Assembly: GCA_026075535.2 (NCBI GenBank)
Contig: AP026545.1
Location: forward strand, 1,364,001-1,428,000
From: Tricholoma matsutake
Lineage: Eukaryota; Basidiomycota; Agaricomycetes; Agaricales; Tricholomataceae
Direction: 5' to 3'
DNA length: 64,000 nt
This document shows positions 1 through 11,625 of the stretch, in pieces. The position numbers were made by a program, and so were the translations under genes. The notes below the pieces were generated by a model. It was not told the origin of the DNA. It made no database searches and saw only the letters and a list, made by a program, of their open reading frames with translations. Within the stretch, counting starts at the first letter, position 1. Each line of letters begins with the position of its first letter.

Positions 1-144
1 CTCTAGACACTGATCCAGGAAATTTGTCGAGAATGATCCATTCATAGTACATCGCCTCGTCACCATTCTCCATTCTCTATTCTCCGACCAGCGCCAAAAA
101 TCAAGATACAATCAAACAATAAGAAGTACCAGGGTAACCCGGTG

Positions 145-1258
145 TCATGCAGAACTCCACATGGTGTCCATCTGTGGGTGCATGTGCCCATCAACTTGAG
201 AACGCCAGTCATGACCGAAGTGCCACCGATATCGCGTGGTATGGATCCAGAAGGCGACGTGTTTGATCGTTGGGCAAAAAGTTTTGAGTTCAGCTGCAAG
301 GGCGCGCTGTGCTAGAGTCCCAGGACGGGGACTCCAGCGCGAAATGTCGAGCTGAATAGAGCGGAGATAGTGGAGGCCCATCAGGGACTCATGGAATTTA
401 TAGCGCTGAAATGCATCATGAATTCAGCACAGATGAAAACCTATCGGCATGAATACTAACGTTGGTCACTGGAAGCGGTATCAACCCGACGTGGCGTAGC
501 ATCGGACACGCAGTTGAAATGATTTTGAGTGCCCTTGACACGACTTCCTCGGGGAGGTCCAAAAGACTTAACCCACGGAGCGTCTTGTGCACACCCGAAA
601 GCTGGTGAAGAACATCCAGAACCTGCTCTATAGACTCATGTTCGCGGTCGACAATCATCTGCAGATGCGTGAGCGGGCGTTGCATGAGCTGCATTCCCAC
701 CATAAACGACCCATCAAAGACCTGTAGCACGGGGAAACATCCAGGGAGGAGCGCAACCCGTACTGAGTCATTCATATTATCAAACGTTGTTAGTATGTGT
801 AGCTTAGGCTGATTCTCCAAGAACTCCACTAACGACGTGTCCCACGTGAAGCGTAGCTTGGCCTCGCGTAGTTGGAACTTAATCTGTGCGGGGTCGAACA
901 CCCACGTGTTTGAGAAGTAAGAGTCGAAGAGGACGAGGCACTCGAGGTTATGCATGCGGTTCAAGGCGGCTTTTATGGATAGCCAGAAAGGCTGGCCGAG
1001 AGGCAGGGGACGACGAGCTTCTTGGGCAAACCAGAAAGAGTGGACTAGGAGGGCGAGACGCTCGTGTTCGATAATTGTTCTGCAGGCCTGATACGCCTTT
1101 TGTGGTTCTGAGAATGATATTACATCGTAGAGTGTGACCTCCGCCTCTCGCTGTAATGCTTTGCATGTTAGACAAAGTGCACACAAGTCTCCGCGCCGTG
1201 AGCTGGATAATTGCGCAATTCTGCGGGCAATTTCGGGGGAGAGTGGCATCCCAGGCAT
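145..1258 (-). CDS. F-box-like / leucine-rich-repeat-type protein
   Basis: Two exons, 1258-461 and 405-145, with a 55-nt intron (gttagt...ttcag) at 460-406, give 352 residues without a frame break. The start at 1258 opens with MPGMPLSPEIARRIAQ, followed by a segment rich in Leu and Cys (LCALCLTCKALQREAE) of the kind found in degenerate basidiomycete F-box domains near the N-terminus. The rest has spaced hydrophobic strands (ECLVLFDSYF, LTHLQMIVD, LRGLSLLDLP) suggesting irregular leucine-rich repeats. Such proteins usually act as substrate receptors of SCF ubiquitin ligases, but no partner or substrate can be read from the sequence. It is divergent from the EB1 gene, with about 350 bp between the start codons. 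The C-terminal end is the least certain part: another frame (299-60) continues beyond the stop at 145-147 and could be an extra exon. Confidence 0.6.
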
Positions 1259-1608
1259 TGGTTGTTTCCTCTAACCAGATGGGATCAGCCAACCCAACGA
1301 TTTCAGGATATGAAGTGGGAGTCTGATTGATTTCTCGCAATCCGGTCGTGATACGCTGAAAATGGCGTATCAGTCAAGGGAATACTTACTTATTGCTAGA
1401 GACTTGAAACCAGTCAAAAACGTCCAATACAATGGAACTAATTCACACCTTTGCATTATTCGAGTCCTTCTGTTAGGATGGTAAGACACAAAGAGACGGA
1501 CTCACGTTTGTCACGGTAATGAATGTAACCCCAATTTAGGAGTTCAACCATCGTTGACCACAACCCTGACCTCCATTCCAAAACTTTGCGCTCAAACTTC
1601 TTTCTATC

Positions 1609-2704
1609 ATGACGAGCGCGTCGAGAACAGATCTGTTGGCCTGGCTCAATGAGCTTCTCCAAATCAACTACACAAAGATTGAACAATGCGGAACTGGTGG
1701 TGCTTACTGTCAGGTACTTGATTCAATCTACGGTACGGACATCGTGTTGTCTTTTCGTGTTTCTCGTGCTTTAATCTGAGTTCTTACATCCTTGGAACTA
1801 TCCACCATTAGGCGATCTACCGATGTCGCGAGTGAAAATGAATGCGAAGCACGAGTACGAATTTATTGCGAATTATAAAGTGATGCAGAATGTCTTCAAA
1901 GCCAAGAAGATAGACAAGGTTCGTCTGTTTTTAATCTATTCCCAGCATTCATGACATCAACCTAGATGCCCTCTCCAGCCAATCCCCGTTGAAAAACTTG
2001 TGAAATGCAAGATGCAGTACGTTCTTCCTGTATCCGATATCAGTCATCTTACACGCTCAATCAATAGAGATAACCTGGAGTTCCTCCAGTGGATAAAGCG
2101 CTTTTGGGACGCTAACTATGGCGGACAAGGCTACGATGCTGTTGCCCGACGAAAGGGCTCGGCGATCGACACGCCCGCCACCCTTGCACCTCTCGCCACC
2201 GGTCGAAGTGGTAGTGCTGGTAATCTGTCGGCGGGTGGTAGGTCCGGAGGGAAGACCCCTATCGGTGGGCATCGGGCAGGATCGACACAGCCCACCGAGG
2301 CGGTGCAACGATTGCAGGAACAATTGAGGGATATGTCGGTTCACTTGGAGGCTCTTGAAAAGGAACGCGACTTTTATTTTGAAAAGGTGCCGTTCGTGTT
2401 GCGTTGGTGGTATACAATCCCATAATTGACAACATGCAGCTACGGGAAATCGAGATTCTTGTGCAAAATCAGACAGAGCTGCTCTCAGCGGACGGCAAGG
2501 AAGACAACACATTGAAAGCGATCCAGAAGATTCTCTATGAGACAGAAGTACGTTCACTTCGTTATGCACGACATTCCCCTTTCACCTTTTCTCGGCTCGC
2601 TTGAAAATGCTAGAACATGGCTGATCACCTACCCGACCAAACAGGAAGGATTTGAAGTTCCTGAAAACGGTGTTGCCCCAGTCGATGAAGAAGAAACGTT
2701 CTAG
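1609..2704 (+). CDS. EB1: EB1/Bim1/Mal3 microtubule plus-end-tracking protein
   Basis: Six exons (1609-1732, 1812-1918, 1979-2016, 2068-2386, 2440-2547, 2645-2704) join in frame to 251 residues, the usual fungal EB1 length. Residues 1 to about 120 form the calponin-homology domain that binds the microtubule lattice, with hallmark stretches [33 protein letters not shown] and [17 protein letters not shown] Ser/Gly/Pro-rich basic linker follows (about 120-170). A heptad segment ([20 protein letters not shown]) continues into the EB-homology dimerisation domain. The last residues, EEETF, match the EEY/F tail that EB proteins use to bind CAP-Gly partners. The role expected from the family is autonomous plus-end tracking and recruitment of SxIP/CAP-Gly proteins in spindle and nuclear positioning. 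The gene converges with the transporter gene, 333 bp between stop codons. Confidence 0.95.
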
Positions 2705-3037
2705 GACACTGCCCAGACACGTTGTGTCGATGCTGATATATTCCCTTCGTACGTTACCTGTATAAGTCCATCATTCCTTTATAATTTTCTTGTTATCCAA
2801 TCAGTCTTTCCTTTTATTTTACGTCCTCCCATGTGTAACCATTATGAAGTCAAGTTACCATTAGATTTCATCCCGTCATTGCAAACATGGTTACAGCCAT
2901 GCTTCGAGTCAGCTACTTCCCCGAGTCATAAGCTGGTCATGAAAAGTGTCGGAGGCTATTCATTTGGAACAGTTACAATAAAAATACATGTCGAAATTTT
3001 AGGGGTATAGGATTAGATGATTATGTCTGCTGAAATT

Positions 3038-4743
3038 CTATACACGTGCAAATATGTGAGGATCTATCTCGAGCTTCGAGAGAAGAATGAAGAAAGAGCC
3101 TGCGATGAGGGTAGCCCCAGAGAACGCGATCATTCCGTCGAAATTTCCATGGCCTCGGACAAGTAGCGCCCCAGCCGCGGGGCCGCCAATCAAGGACCTA
3201 GAGCGCACAATATCATCAGCACACGTCAAACACTTGAGACAGGATCAAATGTATCAATAATACGTCATCATGAACACCCTACATCTGTAGCGCCCAACTT
3301 CTCATAAGAGGAACCAGAAGAAAAGTACTCACGGAAATGAAATAATGCTATACAACATTCCGATCCTTGTCCCAATCTGTCGTATATCCGATATTTGGGC
3401 AATACAAGGCGTTATCACCGAGATAAACGCGCCCGAGAAGAAGCCGTACACGACAGCAAACAGCATCACCGCCACGAGTGATTTAGCAAACATCCAGAAG
3501 ACTAGACAGGCGAGACCAGAGAAGAAGGCCGACGGCATGAGAAGGTTAAAGCGCCCCACGGAGTCGGAGAGGTACGCGGGGGAAACGCGCCCGAAGAACC
3601 CTCCTGCGTTCATTATGGCTAGAACGTAGAATGACATCCGGGGGGCGATTGACAGCTGGTGTGCATATTCCACGATGTAGAAAAACGGGATATACAGACC
3701 TAGGCAGCATTCCTGTTAGACAAGTGTATTGTGGAGAAATGAAAAACGCACCGAGGGACACGAAGGAGCTGCCTATAGCGAGGAGAACGTATCGTGAATC
3801 GGCGAAGGTTTTGATATTAAGGGTACATGTGTCAGCCGTCTTCGGAGAAGGAAGGCTGGTGACAATCAAAGTTGCAGCAGCGCAGCACACCCCACTGACT
3901 AATCCGGATACGCGGACTCCCCAGCCGAAGTTGAGGCTTCCAAAAAGACGTTGGAGCATAATAGGATACACTACCCCGCCTGAAGACGAGTAATATCAGG
4001 AAGTTATTCGAGGATCTGTACATCTCAGATCCATACCGATGCTTGAACCGGCAACGGCGATCCCGAGCGCAGTAGCGCGGTACTTTGAGAAATGAGTGGA
4101 TACGCTGGCGAGTGACGGATAGAACCTGAACATTTCAGTCAGTTCTGCGTGCACTTGGAAAACGGGGGAAACACTCACATCAAGCCAACGCCGAGCCCAA
4201 ACAAGATTCCTTGGCATAAAATGTACTGGTAATATTGTGTAGATATGCTGGTCATCATTATTGCAAGTGAATAGATAATCGTGCCGGAAGCCATTAAGCC
4301 GGTTGGGCCATACTTGTCGAATAAACGCCCGATCGGGCCACCCTATCAAGAACAGCGCTTATCAGCAGGGAGGAAACGAACAAAGGCACGAGACATACAG
4401 AAAAGAAGAAAACCCAGAGCTGCAACGAACCAATCCAAGAGATCGTCGAAGGGGACAATTTGTCTAATTGATGTGTTGCATACCAAGTTTGATATGTGCC
4501 AAATGAGTTCATCTGACCTAGGGTGCAGAATAACGCGAGAAAGGCTCCGAAGACAGTCAGGTAAGGTCTTATGCCTCTTGCATTTTGAGGGCAATCCGGA
4601 GGATCTTCTAGTAACGCGTGCGATGACAAGGTTGAGTTTCGCCCACCATTGGCTAGAGCGTTATCATTGGCCTCGTTAACACCAACGGAAGGGCATTGAA
4701 TCTGCGGCAGTTGCAAGTGGGTGCCCTTCTCGAGATCAGGCAT
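3038..4743 (-). CDS. MFS monocarboxylate-transporter-like (MCT/Mch-type) permease
   Basis: Six exons on the minus strand (4743-4399, 4342-4179, 4125-4037, 3979-3752, 3699-3333, 3197-3038) with introns of 52-57 nt, except the last (135 nt), join to 450 residues. The N-terminus is a cytosolic tail of about 55 residues. The first membrane segment contains YLTVFGAFLALFCTLGQ, and the loop after TM2 carries GGPIGRLFDKYGPTG, the signature-like loop of this family. Further helices follow, with FYPSLASVSTHFSKYRATA and a second-half loop GGFFGRVSPAYLSDSVGR. The pattern fits a 12-TM major facilitator of the SLC16/Mch group. Many fungal members are plasma-membrane or vacuolar proteins of unknown substrate, so monocarboxylate transport is a family label, not a demonstrated activity. 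The only ATG upstream in frame with good continuity is at 4743. Confidence 0.9.
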
Positions 4744-5190
4744 GAGTTGTGCGGCCTAGGACCTCCCGCATATGTCGAGTCCGAAAAATATTTAGGAATT
4801 CGAGGGACGACTTGCAGAAATTTATACAACAAGGACGAGTGTGACTCCGAATCGAGTTAGGTTGACGGCAACACCGCCGCCGTCAACAACGGCTCTATTC
4901 CCACACCAGGCTATAACGTATATGGGTGTAATAGATATTGTTATCCGATTTTAAGCCGAGTATGACATCATTGCCAGCCCAGAAGCAAAGCACAGATCTA
5001 GAATCAAATAATGAGACGTGTGCGTATTCAAAAGAGTTGTAGAAACAGTGTACCATTCCGTGCTCAACGCCCGAAAAGCCCCAGTACAGCTTTGCCAAAT
5101 CGAGAAAGGTAATTTCTATTTATGGTCGGGAGAATGGAAGACGTCAGATCACAGCAATGCTGTCTGCTAATTTGACTGCTCCCACGTGTA
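4744..5190. other. Intergenic, upstream of transporter
   Basis: There is no convincing gene here. Short frames (for example 5098-4895 minus) have no family resemblance. The stretch next to 4743 should hold the transporter promoter, but I see no clear TATA box. Confidence 0.5.
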
Positions 5191-5565
5191 CTATTCAAGA
5201 GCCTTGATGGTAGCCGTCAAGCGCATCAATTCCTTGTGAATATCCTGGAAATAACAGACGCGCTGCCGCGCTGGACACGGAGCACGTCGTAAGTTGAAAT
5301 TACACGAACCATAGCTGTAGTGGGGGCTTACGCGGCGTAGATAGTGAGAGACAGGAGGCGTCGCAGACGAACTTGTTCTAGTGATAGGCAGCACTGAAAG
5401 TGTTGATTGATGCGAGCCGCATGTATTTAAAGTTTTAGGTCTAACTTCCGCCTCCTCCGCAACAGGAGTTGGGTTAATGAACATTAAATGAATAGTCGAC
5501 GAGGAAAGGACGGTAGCAACTGATCGGCATTTGTACAAGCACCGCGTGACGTCGACTCTCGGCAT
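5191..5565 (-). CDS. Small two-exon hypothetical protein
   Basis: A start at 5565 lies in good context (cacaATGcc). The unspliced frame is open to 5191, but a clean intron (5331-5245, gtaagc...ttccag, 87 nt) keeps the frame in phase and gives 95 residues. The N-terminal third is Arg/Ser/Thr-rich with few acidic residues (MPRVDVTRCLYKCRSVATVL), compatible with a mitochondrial presequence. The spliced C-terminus DIHKELMRLTATIKALE is a short amphipathic helix with heptad spacing. I do not recognise the family. The gene could be a chance open frame; splice-site quality is the main support. Confidence 0.35.
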   Translation of the reverse strand: MPRVDVTRCLYKCRSVATVLSSSTIHLMFINPTPVAEEAEVRPKTLNTCGSHQSTLSVLPITRTSSSATPPVSHYLRRVSPHYSYGSCNFNLRRAPCPARQRVCYFQDIHKELMRLTATIKALE

Positions 5566-6405
5566 TGTGCTTCGGTTGACGTGATAAATGCCATGCCGTC
5601 AATGTAAGTACCGGAATCAGATACAAAGGACGTACATAGCTCTATTGATCGCGGTGAAAATTAGACTGCCATGGACGATGGACCGGGGAACGTCTTCATC
5701 GCCCAACAAATGTCTTTCTGTGGGAAATCAGCAGCGCAGCATTACTTGGGATGACTCCAACCATCAATTCGGTCGTAGTAACCAACAGTAGAGAGCTTAT
5801 TTCCGATCGATATTCGGGAAAAGGCGCTTCGATGATTGCGTTGTTGCGCAGAGAACAGAGCTGAAACATAAGAAGAAAGGAGGGAGTCGATCAAGCCATG
5901 TCTGATCAGCCGCTCGGCAGACGTGTTTTGCAGTGAATCCCAGCAGTCCGCAGATATATTATATCCCTCGGCAGATTAATCATGACTGAGGGTGGGAGGA
6001 GTCGGAAGGACCGTGTTTCACTAATACGCGGGACCCAAGGCAGGGGTTTGGGGTGGTGAGTTAACAATTGTTCCCGATTCAGATTGATGTAGGTTGTATC
6101 TTGCTGGAATACTCCTGCAAGATAAGTCAAACGGTGAAGGATAGTCATAACAGCGGGGACGTACAAGAGGGTGAAACAGGGGGTAACGAGGACAGGTAGG
6201 ATTGAAAGATTTTAAATAACGCTGGTCACCTAGCCCACACATGGCCAGCCGAATTTAGCACGTTCTAAAGAAAAGTACCATGAGAATTGAAGTCATCTGG
6301 GAAGATACATACATAGATACACTTGATGTGCAGGGGGAAGAATACCGCCGTGATTACGACCGCCTCAACCTCAAAACCCCAAAATCCCGACCGATTTCTC
6401 GCGGA
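5566..6405. other. Intergenic, nothing assigned
   Basis: Two overlapping minus-strand frames (6242-6021 and 6166-5906) lie here, but they show no recognised domain and no splice logic that joins them to a neighbour. I see no RNA gene or repeat. Confidence 0.4.
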
Positions 6406-7339
6406 TCACTCCTCTTTCACACCATCCCAATCTCGCCCACCAGTTCCCTTCCGCTGCGCCTTCAACTCGCGATACCGCGCAATGGCTTTCTCCCTTTCTT
6501 GCTCCATGATGGATTTCTGTGCCATCGATAGGACACCTTCCCTTTTCCTACTCCCAATGCCCCCATGAGGATCGGTCGCCCCTCGAGGAAGTTTCTTGAA
6601 CTCAGGTGGTGCTTGGGCAATATCATTGAGCCGACGAGGAGCCGAAGAAAGATGCTCGGCAAATTCTTTGTAGGGGCCAGAATGCTGGCCGACAATATGT
6701 GTTGGAGAGGGCTGGATTAATTTTTGTGTACTCTTCGTCTTCGCCTTCTCGTCTTCATCAAGAGGGGCTTTGGTAGTGGTATTATTCTGCCTTCTCTTCT
6801 TCGCCTTGGCGTGTATCTCCGCTTTTCCAGTGTTACGACTCACGGCGTTAGAGGATTGCATTGCTGTTTTGACTAGCGGCCGCATGTCATCTTCGACCCT
6901 CCTACATCTGTTCAGCAAATCTGATAAAGCAGTACATATTAATGGCCAACACACCGATTAAAATGTTGTATTGATTCTCCAGGTTTGATTTTTAAAAGAG
7001 ACTTGATGAGTTTCCCCTTCGTCTTGCCCTCCGCATTTTGGGTATGCTTGTCCTCATTGGAAGCAGTCAGTTTTCGGCGCTTCTCTGCATGAGGAGCGGG
7101 TACAGCCTCTTCCAGCTTCCTTTTGTTTGCCCTCCATTCTTCCCTTATTTTCGAAGCATAGATGACCCGAGAAAATGACTTTGGTATGGCTTCCTTGCTT
7201 AGCTGTTCTTTTCCCGGAGCCATGTCCTCACCTCTTGCGTAAGATTAGTAGATATTTTGGATGTGAATGGTCAACTGAATACATACTGCTGGCTCTTGAG
7301 CTTCACCCGGACGCTGCGCTTGGCTCGTTTGTGCGGCAT
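6406..7339 (-). CDS. CCDC137-like basic nuclear/nucleolar protein
   Basis: Three exons (7339-7287, 7233-6955, 6901-6406) with two 53-nt introns join exactly in phase to 275 residues. The protein opens with the basic stretch MPHKRAKRSVRVKLKSQQ. Next comes an IPKSFSRVIYASKIREEW-type helix (about 35-55), a Lys/Arg-rich linker with bipartite NLS-like clusters, then IKPGESIQHFNRRVEDDM (about 100-120), a second basic linker, an APPEFKKLPRGA motif and a C-terminal helix MAQKSIMEQEREKAIARYR. The order of these blocks resembles animal CCDC137, a nucleolar/chromosome-periphery protein, from family recollection. That homology is my inference; the exact role in fungi is not shown. The whole protein is strongly basic and lacks membrane segments. 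Confidence 0.8.
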
Positions 7340-7838
7340 GGTATCTGAATTGGGAGGTTTGAGTGTTTAGAGCAGAGCCTGTCGACAGACAAAACAGTCA
7401 CGCGCACGCGTCACAGCAAATTTTGACCAAAACTTACCAAATGTGTACAAAAGCTGGTATACTATACATACGGCTTGCCATCGACCACAATAACTGACAT
7501 TGACATTTTGCGCCTTCTACAGCTTACCTGTATCCAGACCCTTCCCAGCACTGACATCTTGTTATGGCTGCCTTTGGAAGCAATAGCACGGTCAGGCTCG
7601 CAAAATCAGAAGGCTCGTTCTATTCAAGTCAATCGAATCGGACAATAGAATAGACTGACGTATTAATTCCGCATGTTATTCGCTGCAAATATAGCCTCGC
7701 CTCACATGGGTCGGCCTTTATTAATCAACGTTCCACGATCTGCACAAGATAGAACCCACAGCGCCCTTGCGGTATACCATCAGCAAATGACCATTATAAC
7801 ACAAATCCCCATACATCCGTTTTTTAGTATTTCATTCA

Positions 7839-7845
7839 TATAAAG
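7839..7845 (+). promoter_or_regulatory. TATA box of the carboxypeptidase gene
   Basis: A tataaag hexamer-type box lies 50 nt upstream of the start codon at 7895, a spacing that would place transcription initiation a few bases before the ATG region. Confidence 0.5.
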
Positions 7846-7894
7846 CAGGAGCGTCTCATGCGCTTCCACATAAGTACTTTGAGTATCCTCTCTC

Positions 7895-10105
7895 ATGCTG
7901 TTTTACTCTGCCTTCTCAAGTGCTCTCGCCTTTTTTCCGATCGCGAGAGCGGTCGGTGGTCAAATACCGGTTATTGATGGCGTAATTGGCGGTGTCCCGA
8001 ACACGACTCTTGTTTCGCCGCACTTTGCGAGCGCCTCTACGACTATTCCTGGAACGACCACTCCTGGGAAGTTGCGCGTCGTGGAGAATTCCGGAGTCTG
8101 CGGTAAGTAGTGTTGTTGATATAAAGATGTTTTGTACGTGATGTTTGTATTTTTTGTACCATTTAGAGACCACTCCAGGCGTGTATCAAGCATCTGGATA
8201 TGGAGATATCACGGCGACTGAAAGTCTATGGTGAGGACATGATAAGTCTAACCAGGAGCTGTCATCACGACCTAACTATCCCAGGTTTTGGTTCTTTGCC
8301 TCTCGCAAGAATCCTGACACAGCACCGTTAGCGCTTTGGTTCAATGGAGGGGTAAGCACCAATCCGACTGAGCAATATTTGATAGGCACCAACCACAACC
8401 GATAACTAGCCCGGAAGCTCAAGTATGATCGGACTGATGCAAGAAAATGGACCATGCCGCATCACCAACGACAGTTCTTCCGTCACGTTAAATCCATATT
8501 CTTGGAATAACGAAGCGAACGTCTTGTACATCGACCAACCAGTCGGCGTTGGGTTTTCATACGGAACCTTGAATGTCGGGACATCCCAGCAAGCAGCCTC
8601 TGATGTATGGACCTTTTTGCAGATATTCTTGAGCGATTCGAGGTTCTCGAAGTATCAGAAGAACAACCTTGCGCTCTGGACAGAATCGTAGGAAATTTCT
8701 AAACCATACGCATGTGTGATTTACTGATGTGAATGACTTCAGGTACGGTGGACACTATGGACCTACATTTGCTGCGTGAGTAACAAATATAACAATGAGA
8801 AATTTAACCTCGCTCATATAGCGATCTTCTGCAGTTATTTTCTGTCTCAAAACGCTGCGATCGCTGCCGGCACAGTCTCAGGGATTACACTCAATCTCAA
8901 GGTTCTAGGAATCGGTGATGGTCTTACGGTACGCCACTCGCTGTTACTACTCTCAAAATTGTTCTCATTAATCTCCCAGGATCCGTTAACTCAATATCCT
9001 GGGTACATCACGTACGCGGGTACCAACCCTTACCATCCATTAGTCTCGTCTTCAGTCATTCAACGTGCATATAATTTTTGGTCGTCAACAAACGGTTGTC
9101 AAACCCAAGTAAGCCCTTCCTTCTTCCTTGTCAGCAAGTTCCTAACAATTCATCGCATCGCCTCAACCTCAGATCACCTCCTGCTATGACGGAGGCTCGA
9201 ACCAGGTCTGTTCCAAAGCTCAGAAGTTCTGCAACAGTAAAGTTCTTTCACTGTTGGCTGGTAACTACGACGTGCGTTCATCCTACGTACCTCCAACAAT
9301 CAAAAGCATCTTAACACAGATTTACAGGTATACTACGTCCCTACCCTTAATCCTGATCCATACCCACCCAATATCACGGGTTATCTAAGCTCGGTCTCGT
9401 CAACGATCGGTGCACAATCGACTTGGCAGATGACGAATTTCAACGTATACAATAATTTTGCAGCTACGGGTGCGTCGCAGGTTTTGAATAATGCGAACAG
9501 TCCTCAGGATCTGCTGACAGGCGACTGGATGAGAAATTCAAGACCGGACTTGGAGACTGTGATCAATGCTGGGGTATAGTCGATTGCTGTTTGGTCATTG
9601 CGACGGAAAACTCAAGATTTTGTAGATCAGAACCATTATTTACGATGGAGATGCTGTAAGTTGTCCGTCCTATGCAAACACGACATAAGCTAAAATGCCC
9701 TGCTATAGGATTACATTCTCAACTTCTACGGTGTGGAGGCGATGGTAAATCATAATCCATCTATTCGAATATCGTAGGCTGTGCAAATCTTACCAATATC
9801 TCACTCATTCCAGGTAGACGCCCTCAATACCCAATTCAGCTCTACATACCACGCACAGCAATTCGCACCGTACAACGTCTCTGGACAGACCACAGGACAA
9901 TACAAGAATGCTGGCACGTTCTCTTATGTACGAATCTATGGAGCAGGTCATGAAGTACCTGCGTACAGGGTGCGTTACTATATCTCCTGTACCATTATCA
10001 CACTGACGGCAATTTTTTGGACAGTATGGGACTTTGGCGACTGGCCAAGCGGCTGCGCAGATGTTTACTCAGATCATGTCTAATCAATCTTTGTTCTCGA
10101 CGTAG
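7895..10105 (+). CDS. Secreted serine carboxypeptidase (peptidase family S10)
   Basis: Thirteen exons (7895-8102, 8167-8230, 8285-8351, 8410-8687, 8743-8775, 8835-8928, 8980-9108, 9173-9271, 9328-9573, 9626-9655, 9709-9744, 9814-9969, 10025-10105) join in frame to 506 residues. The N-terminus is a signal peptide ending at about ...PIARA. Substrate and oxyanion region: LWFNGGPGSSS (about 108-118). Catalytic triad: Ser206 in WTESYGGHYGP, Asp417 in YDGDADYILNF and His474 in [10 protein letters not shown], all present. Cysteines are spaced as in S10 enzymes. It should release C-terminal residues from peptides outside the cell or in the vacuole at acid pH, as the family does. The gene is intact, and three exons are only 30-36 nt, which automatic gene callers may miss. 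Confidence 0.95.
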
Positions 10106-11625
10106 AGCGTCCCAATTTTTTTTATAAGAATTATTTGTATGTATGAAGAGTCAATATAATGGGTACTAAGCTCTAAATGAAGCTGACTTCCATATATTCG
10201 TCACGTCTGACAATGCGCCGAGTGTATGTATACATCCATTACATGAAGTCTCAAAATACCAAACCTAGCTATGGAGATGATACTTTTACTCCGGCACCCG
10301 CACTTTCATTAATACCGGCTCAACAAGCGCTAAGAGAATTCCAAGTTACTTTCTTTGAGTAATGTCTTTGTTCTTTGAAGCCCACATGGTCGAGTTGCCC
10401 AGATTTAGGAATGGAATAAGCGACGTCAAAAATTTGAGGGGGTCAACTTTAAAAATAAGTCCGTGATGCTGTCATTTGGGGTACCTTGAATTCCCAAAGG
10501 GTCTTTACACTACCCTTGACGAGCCAGAAATTGGAAGTGGGCGGTGGTTTCGAGAGTACCAATGTCCAGGCACTTTGAAAGTTGAAAAATAGTCAATTCA
10601 AGTCCTCTGGCGGCTCAGGCTGGCCTCACCCACCATGAACGTCCCAGGTTTCCTCATCGCCGTTAAAAGCCACTAGTTCTCCCGTACAAAGCAAACCAAA
10701 AAAAAACGAATAATTCCCTTATTGTACGCACACTGACAGATCTGAAAGCCTGACTCGATATCGGCCCCGCGATCACAAGCTTGGCCTTGGCCTTGGTCAG
10801 GTTTGAGCTTGAGGACCCGCTTCCGTTCTTGATAAGTACCGTGACTGTGATACATAACTGATGGACGGAACTGCCACAGTGACAAGTTTGGAAATTTATA
10901 GATCACTATTGTCAACTTACTATTGTCACCTCACCACTGGCAGTTCCAATTGTCCGCAAAAGACTCGGATTCACACAAAACGCAAGTTTCACGTCACCTG
11001 CAGACTGCCCAACGAGTTTCAAGCTTCCAAGTTCTTCCCAGGACCCAGGACCTGCCAAGTCACGGGTGACGGTACCGGTGAGGTTGTGTGCCAGTGATAA
11101 AAACAAAATAGCCGTAAGTACTCAGTGAAAGAATTCCTAAAGTGCGAGTTCACGGTGCGCTGCGGATGCGAACCATTAATATCAATATAGCCCACAACAG
11201 CCTATGGCAGCTTACTACTACTATAGTAGGGTCACGGTGTCATCTCGGGAACAATTTCAAGTTTTCTGTGGACTGCGGCGGAGCCTGAGGCCTGAGGTCT
11301 GATCAGTGGACTTTGCCTGTGTGGGATATGTATGACCTACGTAGTAACCATGCATTGGTCCCGTAGGCAAGTCGTGATAGGTCCTGATTGGCAATGCAGT
11401 CACTAAGTGCCAAAGGAGACGTCGTGAAGGGTCGTCCCGACGTTATGTAATTCAGGTAGCAAATTAATTTACTGGAATTCTCGACAAAAAACATGCTGCA
11501 TGCATGTCAGTGTCACGGTCACGGTCATATGGACCACGGGACACACAACTCTGACCCGCCGTGGAACATGTACATGCGTCGTACTATACCACCAACCCAC
11601 GGCTACCGCTCGCTCCACGTCCGTG
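10106..11625. other. Intergenic, no supported gene
   Basis: This is a gene-free interval between the carboxypeptidase stop and the start of the ThDP enzyme. Short frames (for example 10915-10673 minus and 10861-11097 plus) lie over each other and carry no recognised motif. A frame opening at 11500 runs into the next gene and could extend its N-terminus. Confidence 0.5.

Noticed and set aside
1456..1686. 76-codon minus-strand frame
   Set aside because: It is antisense to the EB1 first exon and its leader; EB1 is unambiguous.
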